Assembly (NCBI GenBank): GCA_013396915.1
Contig: VWZL01000328.1
Coordinates: forward strand, 496,186-560,185
Direction: 5' to 3'
From: Stercorarius parasiticus
Lineage: Eukaryota > Chordata > Aves > Charadriiformes > Stercorariidae
DNA length: 64,000 nt
Below the pieces are notes generated by a model that was not told the origin of the DNA, ran no database searches, and saw nothing but the letters and a program-made list of their open reading frames with translations. Of this stretch, positions 24,901 to 39,164 are shown piece by piece (position 1 is the first letter of the stretch; each line of letters begins with the position of its first letter). The position numbers and the translations under genes were made by a program.

Positions 24901-27900
24901 CCTCAAGTCAATAGCAAAAAAATAAGTCAATTAAATCTTGAATCATTTTTAATTAACACATGATTTTAAAGTGTTTTCTGTTGCTAGAAACATTTCAGAA
25001 ATGAAAGCAAATGCTCAGAATAAAGTTTGCTTTGACTCTAATTAGTGAAATACTTTGCAAATACATAAAGCAAATCTTTTGTTTCAGTTCTAGTCATTGG
25101 ACAAAGGTGGCCTCATTGGAACCATCCTGACAGTCACTCACAAAATTGTGAAGTCAGATTGTGTCCTATACTCCCCAGGGGAACATTATTAAAACAAAGA
25201 TAAATTTGCAGCCAGTGAGATTCAGATGGACTGTTTGTACTAAGCATAAACACAGACGTTTTCTTCAGTCACTACCTGAATCCAGGCACTCCAGATTAAC
25301 AAAAATTAAATTCTCCTATCATCACAGACAAAATACAGATAAAGAACCTACTGTGTACTCTCATAAACCACATATCATATACTTAAGAGGATATCTGTTG
25401 CATAACAACAGTGAATTTAATTATTTTGTTTATCTGTGAAGATTTATGCGAAGATATATATCTTCGCATTTGCATCTTGACATGACTAATGAAAGTACAG
25501 TGTTTTCTCTGCAACTAATTCGTTTTCACTTAATACGGCAATGACTGATTAATTTCATTTTCTGGTGTGGAGGACATCCTGCAACACAGTCAATGTTGCT
25601 TCAGAACCTTTGAACTTAATTATCTCCAAAATGAAGGCAGAGTAATAGATACAATTTTTCTCTCTCCTTTTCCTCTTTCTTTATCTCTGAAATTACCTGC
25701 TGTGCATCAGAAGATTTTTCAAAGATTTATGGTTAAGCAAATGCTACTCTTATTGGTGCCCAATTCTCAACAGGAACTTTGCATTAGTAAAGCAAGTAAA
25801 ATTTGATCTGGAAATGTCTGTTAGGATTATGCTTAATGTAATTTATTTAAACTAAATTAGAAAAAAAAATCACCTACAATTAGAGGCCTGGTCCTACTTT
25901 TCTAAGTGCATATGAAATTATGACTGGCTTGTATGGAAGTTTTGAATGTGCAAGGAATACGAAACGGTATTAAAGGATATTAAGTTGCTCCTCTAACACA
26001 AAATAGGATTATGAATATCAAATAACTAGACTGTGGTCAAAACACACTGGTGATGAGATCTCTCGAATTTTGAGAACACACATTTACAAACATGCCCCTC
26101 AATATGGAACAAAGTTAGGTATTTTAGTTCAATTTCTAATTGTTTTAAACAGCATTCAGAGACTTCTTACATCATTGCCAAAATGTTTTTCCATTCCACA
26201 TTTGAAGAACGGAATCCCAAATTCTGAGACATTGAAAAATAATAAATCAGGTATGATGGCTGAGTCACAAGAATCAAGATGGCCATGACACTACTGGGTG
26301 AAATCCTAATTATTAACATCAGTTGCAAAATTTACATTGACTTAAACAACGATAAGCCTTCATTTGTGAATTAGAAGTTTATTTTGTGGATATTCTGAAG
26401 CATTCCTTTCACACACACTATCGTAATTTGGAAGCTACACAAGTGTGGGCAACATCACACAGGAAATGAAAAACTACAGGATGCAATAATGAAATTTTGC
26501 TAACAATGCTAGTTTTTCAAAAACAAAACATAATTATTTCCTAGAGGATATTCAGTAACATATGCGCAAAGTCAGCATTCTGAATTTTTAGTTGCCCATA
26601 TGCTGAGAAATCTTAGGCCCAGTACCCCTGCAGTGATCCTAAAAATGGAATGATATGGAAAATTGTTTGCATGTGAACAAAAATAGCTTTTAACTTTCTT
26701 AGCAAAATCTTAAGCAACCAAAACTAGTTCTGGGTCGAACAACAGGGTTTTTTCTGTATGCCATTAGCAGTTTAAAAATAGTTATTTTTACAGTGAATTT
26801 TGACTAAAAACATCCTCTTGAGAGGAAAAAGAGGTTTCACTTTTAAAACACTTAAAAATATTTTGGCTGCTTCAACTTTTGTTTTCAATTGTTACTATTT
26901 TAAGCCAAAACCACCTGCTGAAGGTAGTATGGAAGCCCATATAGGGTTGGGTTTTTTTAATCTGTATTGCATTTTTGGCAAAAAGATTTAATTAGCAAAA
27001 ATGCTGCTCTGATACACATGTAGTGTATCCTCAATTTTAGCTCCATCCTATTTCAAAGTTTTGACAATTAAATAAAAAGAATCATGAAAAGAAACTTTTC
27101 AACAGCTCTTCTTTCATATTATTGTCAACACTGAGCCAGTGAAATGTTTTGCACGTAAAAGTGATTTTTTTAACCAAAATATTGCACGTACAGAATGAGT
27201 CATATTATAAATCACCCTACTTCTGTCAAAAGAAAGAAACACTTTGCATAGAACTGATATTCATCTGATTAAAAAAAATTATCTGTTTTTATGAAATGTG
27301 ATTTTGATCTCCACAAATCATGCTGCTCTTAAGGAACTTTTATACAATACACACACCATTTTCAGATTCATAAATTACCAGCTGCCATAGATTGCAGCCA
27401 GGCTTGCCCTATGAGGTTTTCCAAATTCTTGTCTTTGCCATGGAACATCCTACAAGTTTGCCAAGAGCTGAAAAGTTGCTGCCCAAATACAGTAGATTTA
27501 TTAGAAGAGCTGAAGACGTTTATGGCAATGACCAGTTATTTTCCCTTAATGTATCCCATTGTTCTCTCACCAAAAGTTACTCTTGGTTGCCAAATTTTTT
27601 ACCTATTCCTGTTTGCTGGATTTTATGAAGAATGGAATTTTAAACATCAGCTGCAGAGCTTCTTTAAATCAGGAAGCTCCACCAAATGGATATTCTCTAA
27701 GGGTGATTGACTTTCTGAACTTCATTTTCACTACAGTTTTTTGTCAGACAACATGCTTCTTATCTTAAACAGAAGCTCGGTCAGGAAAACTTCCTCACAG
27801 GATATTAATCACATTTGTGGCAGACCTGTTGCATCTTCCTTTCTGCCAGGCAAAAGACCACATGTATCCACAGAAGCTCCAATTGCTGCCTGGGGACTTC

Positions 27901-30900
27901 AGAGCAGCATTCATTGAACTTTAATTAAAGAGTCCCCTTTGTCCCCATTTTTGGGCTGCCAGCCTGGTATCATACATGGGAAGATAAGCAGAAAAGTACA
28001 ACAGATGGTGGTAACAGATGCCATCTCTCGACACAGGTGAAAGGACGTAGTTAAATTCACGATCTCACAGCTCCCATCTTTCCCTCAGCACCACCACCAC
28101 CTCCCCCCAATATTGTCACAAATACCCTTTGGCACTGGCAGTAGTCCTCTGTACCCACTCCAGCTGTAACTGCTAACTTCCATGCAGTCACACTTCCCCA
28201 ACTTTGACACTGGTTACGATACTCAGCTTCAATATAGGTTGATTAACTTCAACACTAAAATTACTTCTATTAAATTGGCATCAAATATCATGTGTGTAAC
28301 TGCATATAGTTGGCATTGGAGAAATATTAACACATAGAATATAATTTAGAATTGAGGTATCATTCACTGGTAAGGCCCCTATATGACCTCCAACGGAATG
28401 CACTAGCAGAATTACTATAATCTTTGGGGCAGGATCAGCCTGTAAATTGCCAGGAATCAACACTGCCAGGCATTGAGCACTCTGGCTGTAAGTGCTCTGA
28501 AATAAATTTTTAGCGTGAGACACAACATCAGGAGAGGAAGTTAGTTACACCACATCCTCAGACCCACACAGGAATCTTCCAACTCAGAGCAAGGCCAACA
28601 CCTTGATGAAGCCTTGATCACACACTTAAAATTTAAACATAGCTAATTAAAATAAAAAGAAACTTTAAGTATTTTCTACTGCTTGTTTTCCTTGTTGCAG
28701 TTAGAATTGAGAACAACTAGAAAAAGGACACATTTTACCTTTTCTTAATTTTGTGTATTTGCCAATATTTTTGTACAAATTTCTCCATTTCACATGCAGG
28801 GGAAAAAAAACCAACACAAAATTCATACATAAAACTTCTTTATTTTATGTCAGAAAGATTCCATAGAGGTGTCTGAATATTGTAGCAAACTTCTTAACTT
28901 TCTAACTTCTCAAAGCCAAATCCTATTGTCCTCATTCCACCGTAAATTCAGATCTCCAAATCTCTGAGGGCCTTAATGGACTGCTACTGAAAGTCAACGG
29001 CCAAGTCTCCTGTCGACTGACTTCCAGATGGCAGAACCAGGGAGTGATCACATCTCTCTCCATGCCTGTTATGTCTCCACCAAGTAACTCCTTAAATCTT
29101 CATGGCAAACTGTTATTTTAACAGCCAGATGCCTTAAACAGGCACACTTGTGCTATGAAGCAGATCTTCTACACAGATGGGTCCAGGTCCTCCACGCTGA
29201 CTCTGACTGAATCATGCACTCCCTACACTCCCTACTCAGAAACCCTTGGCAGTTTGTGAGAGAGATGATTTCCTTCAGCCAGTGTTTCATACACATGTAA
29301 ATGTGGGGAGCACTATGAAAAGTTAAGTAAGATCTCTGCAGTACAAGAATAAGTTTATCTCATCAGAAGAAATGAAAAGAATTAGAAGACACAAAAAGCC
29401 TAATATGCAGCTTTTACTCATAAGAAGAAAGCATCCATAAATTAGCCTTCGATTAGGCCTAAAAACTAGAAAAAAAATGAGATAATGCCTGTTTCTAAGA
29501 AGATTAGTTTTCCTGTGTTCATGGAATTTTTGAAATATATAAATATACAGTTACTTTTGCACAAATGTTTGTATTGGTTGCTTATTATTCAATTCATCTG
29601 TGTTAGTGATTAAGCCATCATAACTGATTTATCATTTTCAATAGTCTCGGAATTCAACATTCCACTCCACAAATGCCGAATGGAAAAATACTTAGGCAAT
29701 AAAGTAAAAAGTCCCGAATGCTGTTTATCAAAGTAGTAACGTCTGAAAATGAATTCAAATACAGAACATCTGCCGACACATTGTCATAAAAAGCCACAGC
29801 TGCATTGCAGGCCACATACATTCTCTCAGGATATCTGCTGAGATGGGGAAAAAGAACCCTAACCCAAGAAAGGAAGAGGGGCTAAAAAAACTTCCCCCTG
29901 TCATAAAGATATTAATATAGATATGGCATCAACATAGAGATGAAATTCAGCCATATTCTTGAACACGGGATAGAGATTTGCTGCCTGTACTTGCAGCCGT
30001 TCTTGCCACAATCAGTACTTTGCTGGCAGGGGCTAGATGCTGTTGCTGTGACTCATCCGGGATACCACCACGCCGCAGGAGAAATCCTGCTGTGATCTAC
30101 AGTCTGTTCAATGTAGGAGTATTACAGAGTCTCACAGAAATCGTTCTGGGGCCCTTACAGATGCCTTACGTCTATTACAAACAGTTCACGTGGAACTGAC
30201 TGGGGCTACTCATTTGAGTAAGATTTTGTTTATTGTTGGTGCAGATGCAAGACCTGGGCCTTTAAATTTCTTAAGAATAATGCATTTTCCAAGACATGGT
30301 ATAACGTAGATTATACTTGCAGATCATAAAAGCCTTGAGGAGGCTTAAGAACAGGTCATACAACTAGTACACTTTCAACTAGTACTCTCCCAGTCCTAAA
30401 CTTTCCTATGTGTCACTTTCTCATTAGGACCTGACAACAACCCCCTCCTTCCTCAGGCAGGATCACATTGTCTCTCACTTATTCACCAAGGATCCCTCAA
30501 ATCATATTGACAGGCTTCCTTGCTCTCCCCTTGCAGGAGAGCTGGGGCTCTACACATCTCCCCTTTCCCCACAACTCTCTCTGCACTTCTCCATCCTAAC
30601 TGCACTACGTGCTTTCTTCATTCACTTGATTCAACCTTCCTCATTTTTCTCCTATTTAGGAGATGAACCATTCAGGATGTCAATCATTCTAGAAGGACTG
30701 TAAGGTCTGAGATAGAGATCTGTTATGCCAAAAATGCTAGGAGCTGGCACCAACCAGCTTTGACCTACTGTAATGTTTCCCACACTGATCTGTGCACAAA
30801 GGGCAAGCAGAGATCCAAGAAACAGAACAAAAACATTAAAAAATTCCAAATTTAACAAGATAAAACTCTAACGAAAGATTAAGAAGCACATGGATAGGGA

Positions 30901-31600
30901 ATGTTCACAAGGCTACTAAAACAGTGATTGGAGCTCTTATCAACTAAGCTGGGCCAGCTTGAGCTCAGCAGAGGAAGTGCCCTGATGCACCAAGTCCAGT
31001 GGATCAAGTGCTTTACCCTGCTGCATCCAACCCCAGAACTTCTCAGTTCAGTTTTGCAGTGCTCTTGCAAGAACAGCAGAATCACGTGTCAGGGGCAAAG
31101 TTACAGCAAGTTGCAATGGAATATACAAACATTTTGTTAATTTTCATTAATGAGTCATGACAATATGCTAAAATACGAACTGTAGCAACTAAGGAGTTGT
31201 CATGTGTTCACACCTGCTGCTCAGCAATGGAGGAAGCCTTTGATAAGCACTGGAATGGACAGTTGCAGGAGTAACATCTTAAACCACCAGAGCTAAACCT
31301 GCCACTGAACTGGGGTCAGAGGCCAGAAGCATTGTCTAACCGGACAGATGCCTCCGGAGCCTTTGGGTAGGTCGAGTACAGGTTACTGAGCTCAAGTTGT
31401 CACCGCTACCAATGCCAAAGCCTGTTTGCATAAGGGCATGTGGAAGGCAAGTGTATCTGCTTCATTAACTTTATCTAGTCAACGACCTTTTCAATATAAA
31501 AGAGGATAATAAGCAAATAGGGAAAAGATAAACAAAAGCACACAAACTGATAGACAAAGGATAAACACAGACAATGTTGAAGACCTGCAGTTATTAATTG
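19000..31600. other. AT-rich noncoding DNA, no gene seen
   Basis: No gene or clear mobile element is recognised over about 12.6 kb. There is a short run of CATAGTCTTCT-type tandem units at 24670-24700 and the large palindrome near 25.45 kb listed separately. Open frames do not exceed about 100 codons. Confidence 0.6.
25446..25469. repeat. 24-bp perfect palindrome with outer stem
   Basis: Each 12-base arm (ATGCGAAGATAT) is followed directly by its reverse complement, with no spacer. After a short interruption, AAGAT (25439-25443) and ATCTT (25474-25478) extend the symmetry to about 40 bp. The centre is (AT)n. Confidence 0.95.
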
Positions 31601-31604
31601 ATGG

Positions 31605-32265
31605 GATGTTAAGCAACTAACTGGGTGTGCATGGGGTGTACGCCTGTATATTTATTCACAATCCTCAAGTTGAACTGGTTCGTGAGTAGCAGGCTCCTGG
31701 CTTGGCAGGGGTATCAGGTGGGCAGAGGGTTCATGCTGGTATCTGGGGGGACCCACAAGTGTGGGGTGCTTGTGGGACAAGTGTGTGAGTGCATGTGTCT
31801 GTTTACAGCAAGCTGGACCAGCTGACAAGCGGGGGACCCATGAGGTGGGTAAGGGGGTCTGGGATCTGGGCAGGGGTGCTGGGTAGACAGAGGGGCTGCA
31901 TCGGTTCTTTGGGGATCCAGGAATGCGCGTGTGTTTTCACTAGTTAATGTCAATCCCTACCAGCCAAAGGGGAAGAAGGGGACTTGGCTGTTATGTCACT
32001 CTTGGAAGCGTTACACATGGGTGCTGTTGAAGGAAGCACCTCGCCTATGGCAGTCTGCGTAGCCAACTGTGCACCCATCCTCTGTGCGTGTGTGTGTTTC
32101 TGGCGTACGTGTTTAGCCTTGCTAATGGTTGAACCCGTAAATGGGAAAGCAGCAGCCATGTCCATCAGTCTGGGACGGAGACCTCTGAGTGTCAGGGCAC
32201 CATGTGCTGGGCCCCAGCAGCCAGGTAAGAGGAACTGCCAAGCTCTGGAGCTGCTGGAGGCAACA
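31605..32265. repeat. GT/GC-rich segment, probable avian interspersed repeat, possibly an LTR
   Basis: Base composition changes sharply here from AT-rich flanks to GT/GC-rich sequence with many GTGTG and GGGG runs. Examples are GGGTGCTGGGTAGACAGAGG near 31875 and GTGTGTGTTTCTGG near 32090. The style resembles long terminal repeats of old avian endogenous retroviruses, but I could not define TG...CA ends, a target-site duplication or any internal viral gene. Treat the class as unproven. A 117-codon open frame at 31984-32337 has no recognisable domain. Confidence 0.4.
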
Positions 32266-33969
32266 TCTGCTTATAACATTAACTTAACTGTTTGCTTAAA
32301 GTTTATGTATAGATGGCCTTCAACCCTACAGTCATAGCAAAATTTCTTAAGTAACAGCAAGGTCTTCTTTACACGCTCCATACTACAACCTCCCATTAAA
32401 ACAAAACAATAAGCCATGCTGACAGGTCTTAGCTCACTGCTCCCAGAAGACTGCTGAGGATTTGGGAATAGAATACAAAAGCAATCCATCTTATCCATCC
32501 CAGCAGAAAGACAGCGGTAAGTAAAGGTATGCCATAAAGATGGAGGAGAGAAGCCCACAATTGGTTTAGCCATCCAGTTATAGAGCTGTTATATGCATTA
32601 ATTTTTAGTTGAGAAAAAAGTTTAGTGAGGAAGAGGTATGGAAGCCAGCAAATTCTAGGGTTAACTTTCTTCTCCAGGTTTTCTCTCTATCCTTCATCTA
32701 TATCTCCGCATGCTCTGCATAATTTTCAAGTCATTTGTCTTATCAATTAGGTATCTGAATGCCCACATGTGCGCTCTGAAAGCACATAACAAGACAAAAG
32801 GTTAAATCTTAAGTTCAAGCAACAGGAGGTTGCCATCAGTTTAAATGGGATCAGAATGTTATATGTGATTCAGAATTTTTTTTTTCTTCTCAGTAATTCT
32901 TGATGTGTGCCTTGTTGCCTTTTCAAAATAATTGCTACTATGGTTTATTATTTATAAGCTTAGGAGTCTTTGGAGGCTGTCCATCTCACATCTTAAGAGA
33001 TCTGATCTTGTTATTCATTCTTAAACATTCATGCTTCAGCATTAAATTGGCTTATTAAACAATATGATGATAATTACTGTGGAACTTAAAAATGCTGATC
33101 TTTTCACAACCCTAAAAAGTAGAAGACTCATTTTAATGTACCCACAGGAATTATGGGAACTTAAATTATTATTTCTATAGTGACAAAAGCAAGCTTTATG
33201 TTTACAAATTTAGCATAAACTTCTACAGAGAGCCTGATTTTTAAACATGTGCTTACCTGCACTAACTTTCTTCTCATTTTAAGGTCACAAAAGTTTTACA
33301 GTAAATTCTTCATTTATTGCACCTTGTATGCAAAATAACATTATAATCTCACAAGTTGGCTGCAGAATTGGTTCAGAAAGAAAATGCCTTTAGTGCACCT
33401 ATATCCTGAATTCCCTCCATTAAAATCAGTGTGGTATTTTTCATGCGACTAATGGCTGACAGAACTGGCAAGAATTTGTAGAGCTGAGGCCAGAATACTA
33501 CAGCTTTTCATTTTGCTGTTTGGCAGGTAGGGAAAAATTCTGTCATTCCACAGAAGATCTAATCATATGTGTAATTTCATATGGTATTTCTTATCAATGA
33601 AACACATAAGCTGTACAGTTTTTCAAAGCTTGTATTTTAGTTTATTGGCAGAATTGACACTTTGACCAGTCAGAATAAATTAATAGGAGACACATGGCCA
33701 AAAAGTTGAAAAAATATTTTTAAAAGTAGTCCTGCTGTGTAAAGTTTCTTCCAGTTTTAACTTATGAAAATAGTTCAGCTCTTAAATTATTATCAGCAGG
33801 TCATACACAGCAACAGCTCCTTCACCAAACAGGACCTTTCAGCACCACATGCTGTAAAAATAAAACACAGTAGTCCATGTCTTAAAGAGAAGCATTTGTT
33901 TCTTACACCTTAATTGCATTAATTTTCCTCACGTCTTTATACTTTTTGTTTTCCTAATCAGTTAAGTTT

Positions 33970-33987
33970 AAAAAAAAAAAAAAAAAA
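33970..33987 (+). repeat. A18 homopolymer
   Basis: Eighteen consecutive A. No recognisable retroelement body lies upstream on the plus strand, so this is scored as a simple repeat. Confidence 0.95.
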
Positions 33988-34397
33988 GACGATGATGACT
34001 TCCCCATTGGCTTTTCCTCACCTAACTCTGGTGACTGCAGAGAACTAGCCCCTTCCTTCCTGAAGGCACATCTGTGTATATGCTTCCACCAAATGTAATA
34101 TTACTGTAGCTCCCCTGAACTCCCCCTGGATTTTCACTTTCTATTACAGTGCATCAACTGTCCTGAAAAGTTCTTCCTCATATTAAAATTAATTGAAAGG
34201 TGCACTCAGCAGTATTTTGAGGCTCAGCAAGCTGACTGCAGTGAAGTATGGTATGATCACAGAGAAAAATATTTTCTCTGAATATCTTTTTAATCTAGTC
34301 TTGTCATATGCTTCTGTACACTAAAAGCCTTATTTTGGCTTGTTCCCAGCCTTGTCTTGAAACAAAGCCTGGTCTCTCTTTGGTAGATTACTCGTCA

Positions 34398-34472
34398 GTA
34401 TGTTAGCATACACATTCCTGTGATATGTTATATGTTATATATATATATGTTAGCATATACATCCTGGTAATA
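34398..34472 (+). repeat. Imperfect tandem duplication around a TA microsatellite
   Basis: TATGTTAGCATACACATTCC at 34398-34417 recurs about 47 bp later as TATGTTAGCATATACATCCT (from 34445). The two are separated by TATGTTATATG-type units and a (TA)n run. Confidence 0.8.
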
Positions 34473-37400
34473 GAACTGGTTAGTTCCTCATTTCTGTAGA
34501 GGAACCAGGGATGCTCGCTATTAGAGTGATATGCTGACATTTCTAGTAAACACCTACCATTGCCTCATCTTCCTTCAGAAACATTTTCTGTTTCAGAGTG
34601 ACAATAAAGGCCTCATCCAAAGCAACCTTAAGACAAAGCAACCACTTAAGTCCACAATGTGTGTGCAGTATAACGTAGACCACATTAAAAAAAAATATGA
34701 CCAAGTAAAAGGAGATTACATTACATGGCGAACAAGGACTTAATGAAAATACTAGTTCACTTTGGATTCCCATTGTTCTTCTTAGCTCTCTCTGCTTCTC
34801 TTCGTCTTTTATTTCATGACTCACTCATTTGTCCCAAGACCTTAAGAGTTTCACTCAGCACAGCAGTGGACAGATTTTTAGGTAAAGGTAAACCATAATC
34901 ATTAGTAGCTTCAAACTGTAAAGAAGCTATACTGAATTAATGTATGCTATGAACACACAGTGGTATAGCTTTTACAGAAGTGGAAATAAATAACGTGTAC
35001 TTTATATTTAGTGTATATGTAGTAATGTACATTGTGTACATGTACGTTAGTACAAATGTATTTATACTCATTGAATGTGGAGATCTCAATAAATAAAAAA
35101 TAGTGACTAAATTATCACTTGCAGATAAAACCAGAATCTTTACAGATAAAGCTAACATATATTACGAAATATTTGGTTTTACAACATCAATAGCATTTTA
35201 CAACAATCATTGGATAGTCTTTGTTGTCCGGCCTTTGAATAGAGATGTAGGATCTTTTGCACTGACCACGAAAGGTCTTTTCCACTTTCATTATCAGCCA
35301 GAATTGCAGCGACTGGGCATACTTACACCATGCAATGAAGTGCAGTAAACTGAACTCTGAGCTACAGCTAACAAAATCCAAAACAAAGCACCGGTGCAAT
35401 GGTGCAAGCTGGGGCCGTGAAAGCAGAGAGCGGATCCTGCTGCCTTGGATGCAACATCACTTTTCTATTTCTTTTTGCATAGGTGCTACTTTCTCCAGAT
35501 GGCATGATGCTGGTTAAGCAGGTAACAGAATTTCTGACATTGCAATGTGTAGACACAACCAACTTTGGTTTGAACAGCCAGCTATTAGTTGAAGGGATTT
35601 CATGAAAACTAATAGCCCTGCCCTTCACGCACTGGTATCAAGGTTTGCCACTTGTCTGAGGAAGCTGCATCCTAAAGAAAGTGCAAGAGAAAATTAGTCC
35701 TTCTGTCTGTCCTCGCATTTTGAGAGACAGTGCTTCTCCTTCTCCACATTCATCCAGAGAGTTATCTTTTAGCATGGCTCTGTGTAATTGACAGAGGCTA
35801 ATTCCTTATAAACAAGTATGATCAAGTTGAATATGAACTGAATAATTTTAGGGGAAGATCTTTATGCAAGGTCCACTGCAGGCCACTGAATATTTTGTAA
35901 TAATTTGACATTAACTTAGATTTTGGGAAAGTGCATTAAGTCAAAGTATCTCTGACTGCAAAGCCTTGTAATTCACTAACAGATAAATGAAGGACTAGAG
36001 TATACAATTGTCAAAATATTTAAATTATATGGATTAGGCATAAATTCTTAGATTTTCAGGAAAACTACAGAAAACTAGACCTCAAATGTATATTTTTTAA
36101 ATTAGCGTGAAATATTTGGAAGTCTCCATATTAAGGCTGCTTGATGTCCTCTCTGTAAAATCTCCTGCTCTCTCTGCTATCAGCATCTCCATTTAAAATG
36201 TAATGATTGTTAAGGTTCACTACAGTTAGATATATACCAGATGAAGAGCTTTTGCAGTTAAAATCAAACTGAGCATAATGAAACCTCCCATAGTTCACTG
36301 AAAAAAAAGCATACAGGGTATGACTCGCCTTCCTTTCTCTGAGCATTATAATGAAGAAACGGTTATGAAAATCTGTCATTCTTTGGCAATTCTTGTCTTC
36401 TCCCTGCTGATATTTTTCAAGATTATCCACCAAAGATATTGTGCTTCCTCAGTATTTTTCTTGTACCTCACTCTGCACTGACACCTTTGGTTTGCAGTAA
36501 GGATGAAATTTAAAACTACCTAGGTAGATCTAAATTATTTTCAAGTATTTTGCTTAAAAGATAATCAGATCCTGCAATTTATAATGCTTTAACTTACAGT
36601 GGTCTTTTAACTCTCTGCTGGTTATGAGAATTAAACATGACGGCTTGACAATATCTGGTCCAGCAGTTCCAGCTGATTCTGGCACGGACTACAAGAAATT
36701 ATAAAATGACCATTCTCAATGGCCCTTCCTGTCTGATTTTATGTGATACATTATATTTTGCATCATTGCAAAGGAAATTGTTTCCTTTTCCAAAGTCCAT
36801 TTAAAATGCTGCCAAGTTAACCAGTTGCCTGGTTATTTCCTTTGTAAATTCTTGTTTGTAATTTTGCCAGAATTTACTAGCTTAGGGCTTTTATGGAACA
36901 GGGCAGTTCTGCGTCTGATGTTTTTGTGAAAACTTCACCAAAACCTGGTTGTTTGAATTCTAAATGAGTCTGGGGAATAATATATAGCAATGGTGATATT
37001 CATATTTTTAACTGGTTATTTGAAAATCTGCAACTCCTTACATACATACAAGTTCTATACAGACTGTTGGTATAATATATCTGGGACATCAGTTCTGTGA
37101 TGACAATTTTTGTTCAGATTCTGCAATAACGTGAAAGAACAGGATACACACACAAAAAAAGAATAATGATCTGTTCTGCCCAAAATTGTAAAATACCATT
37201 TAAAGAAAAAAAAGATCACAAAACCTTTCTTTGTACAGTACAGATTTTGCAGACTAACACCTAAGTTCTCCATTATTAACCAACCCACCTAAATAAGAAA
37301 GGGGATAATTTTGAATGTTTCACATAACATTCTGACAACCTTTATCATGTAAATGATTCTTCTTCTAAAAAAAGATATGTTCAATCATACAGAGTTACAA

Positions 37401-39095
37401 ATCTGAACAGTAATAAAGTTTGCTCATGTTAAACTGTGAAAATCAAACTTCAGGCCCAGCTCTAGACTCTTTGCAAAAACAAAGGCTTTGGTAAAGTTCC
37501 TGAGAGTTTTGGGTAGCAAACGAGAATTTTAGAATTAACAAATCATTTATGCTACTTAATTATGCATATGAAATTCTGGTCCCACTGAAATTAACAGGCA
37601 AACTCTCAGTAATTCTTTGAGACTACGACATCATGTGTTGCTTTGCGACATGAATGAATATGAAGTGAGAGATATTGCCCACACTTTGGTCTCACCTTGC
37701 AAACATACAAGCAACACATTTATTCTCCTTCGTAATACTATCAGCAGGTACTAGCTAGAAACTTTTTCAACTGGTTAATTATCTCATAAACATGCCAAAC
37801 CAATTTCTTCACAAACACTTTGGCTTGTACTTTTTATGTTCTTTGTTAAAATAGCCAAAATGTTATTTTGGTTATGAAAATATGTATTTCTCCTTAAACT
37901 AAGTATGTATTTGAGATAGTATTTGCATGACATGCTAGAGGGATTAAGTATGTTTAAAAATAATACTTCATTCATAGTTGTCCAGACCACATTTCTGTTT
38001 GGGAAAAACTGGCGTGTATAACCTTCCTTCTCCCAAGTCTACCAACAGGAGAAGTCCAATACCTCACCAAAACACAAATGTAATAATGCCATTTTTCCAA
38101 AAATATGATCCATCCTCATTAGTGCTTTGGACAGAATCTCCAGATCCCACCTGGGGCTTACCAGGAGACAAAGCTAACTGTGACTCAGACAACAGAAGCT
38201 GCCTGTAAGAAGCGCAGGCAGGAAAAAACCGAGTCTCTTACGGTGACACTTCTTCCTTTTGGGTGCCCTTCCAGGCACAGTGCTATCAAGGGTGCTAGCC
38301 AGCTTGGAGAGCAATTTCCCCAGGGCAGGAGAGCCTCCTCGCTGACTGGGATGCATGTGCCATCCTCCCCTCCAGGGCAAACTTCTCATCTAGCCGTAGA
38401 GCAGATGGTGTCTCCCTGCCTCCCCAGTCGAACTTGTCCCAAAAATTTCATGAAAATACAGGACCTTATTACTCAAAATCTTTGACACTTGATAGTGTGA
38501 TGATACAGTTAGTTATGCAATGGTCCCAGCACTGGTAACCAACTGTTTTTCTGACCAATGCCATTTTCTAAACAAAACCAGCAGTTAGCTATTACCTCTC
38601 ACTGGCAGATGTCTGTTGATAGTCAGAAGTCAAGCCAGGATATGGAATTAATACAAAGACCACACATGATGCTCCATCTGTCAATAATCTATCGGAAGGG
38701 TAGCCCTGATGGACTTCTTGCAATATTAGGTAACACTGATCATGAAAAAATTAATCATATTCCACTAAAAAGAGGTTTTAAAACACAAAAGGAGTGCCCA
38801 CCTTTGGGCTATTGTTCCTTCAGTTCTCAGGAGAAGTAAGGCTCAGGCTTTCCTGATGAACTGCTGAGCCAACGCACAACCAAGAATTCAGGCAGGAAAT
38901 TTCAGAGGGCAAAAGTCATAACCTTCACAGAAGTGTGATACAGACAGTGGACCACATCTCCACAGTCAGTAAGGGTGTCCACAGACTCCTCCATGTGTGG
39001 AATGGCTCCAACTATATATATACTTGTGCAACTACACAGCCCTGAAGTGTGCAGACTCATTCTTACATACATACAAAGCAAAACCACTCATTCTT

Positions 39096-39160
39096 AAATC
39101 ACAGAACTACAGAACAATTTAGGCTGGAAGAGACCTCCACCACTAATTCCAAAGTTAGAT
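39096..39160 (-). mobile_element. CR1 LINE tail remnant
   Basis: AAATCACAGAACTACAGAAC followed by AATTTAGGCTGGAAGAGACC is a degraded reverse complement of the last ~60 bases of CR1 (tail units plus the 'ggttggaagggacc' block). It is short and old. Confidence 0.75.
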
Positions 39161-39164
39161 CAGC

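Larger units (their letters stand above)
32270..39090. other. AT-rich noncoding DNA, no gene seen
   Basis: Contents are an A18 run (33970-33987), an imperfect tandem duplication with a TA microsatellite (34398-34472), and a GC-richer patch at about 38180-38430 with no recognisable coding potential. No gene is seen. Confidence 0.6.
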
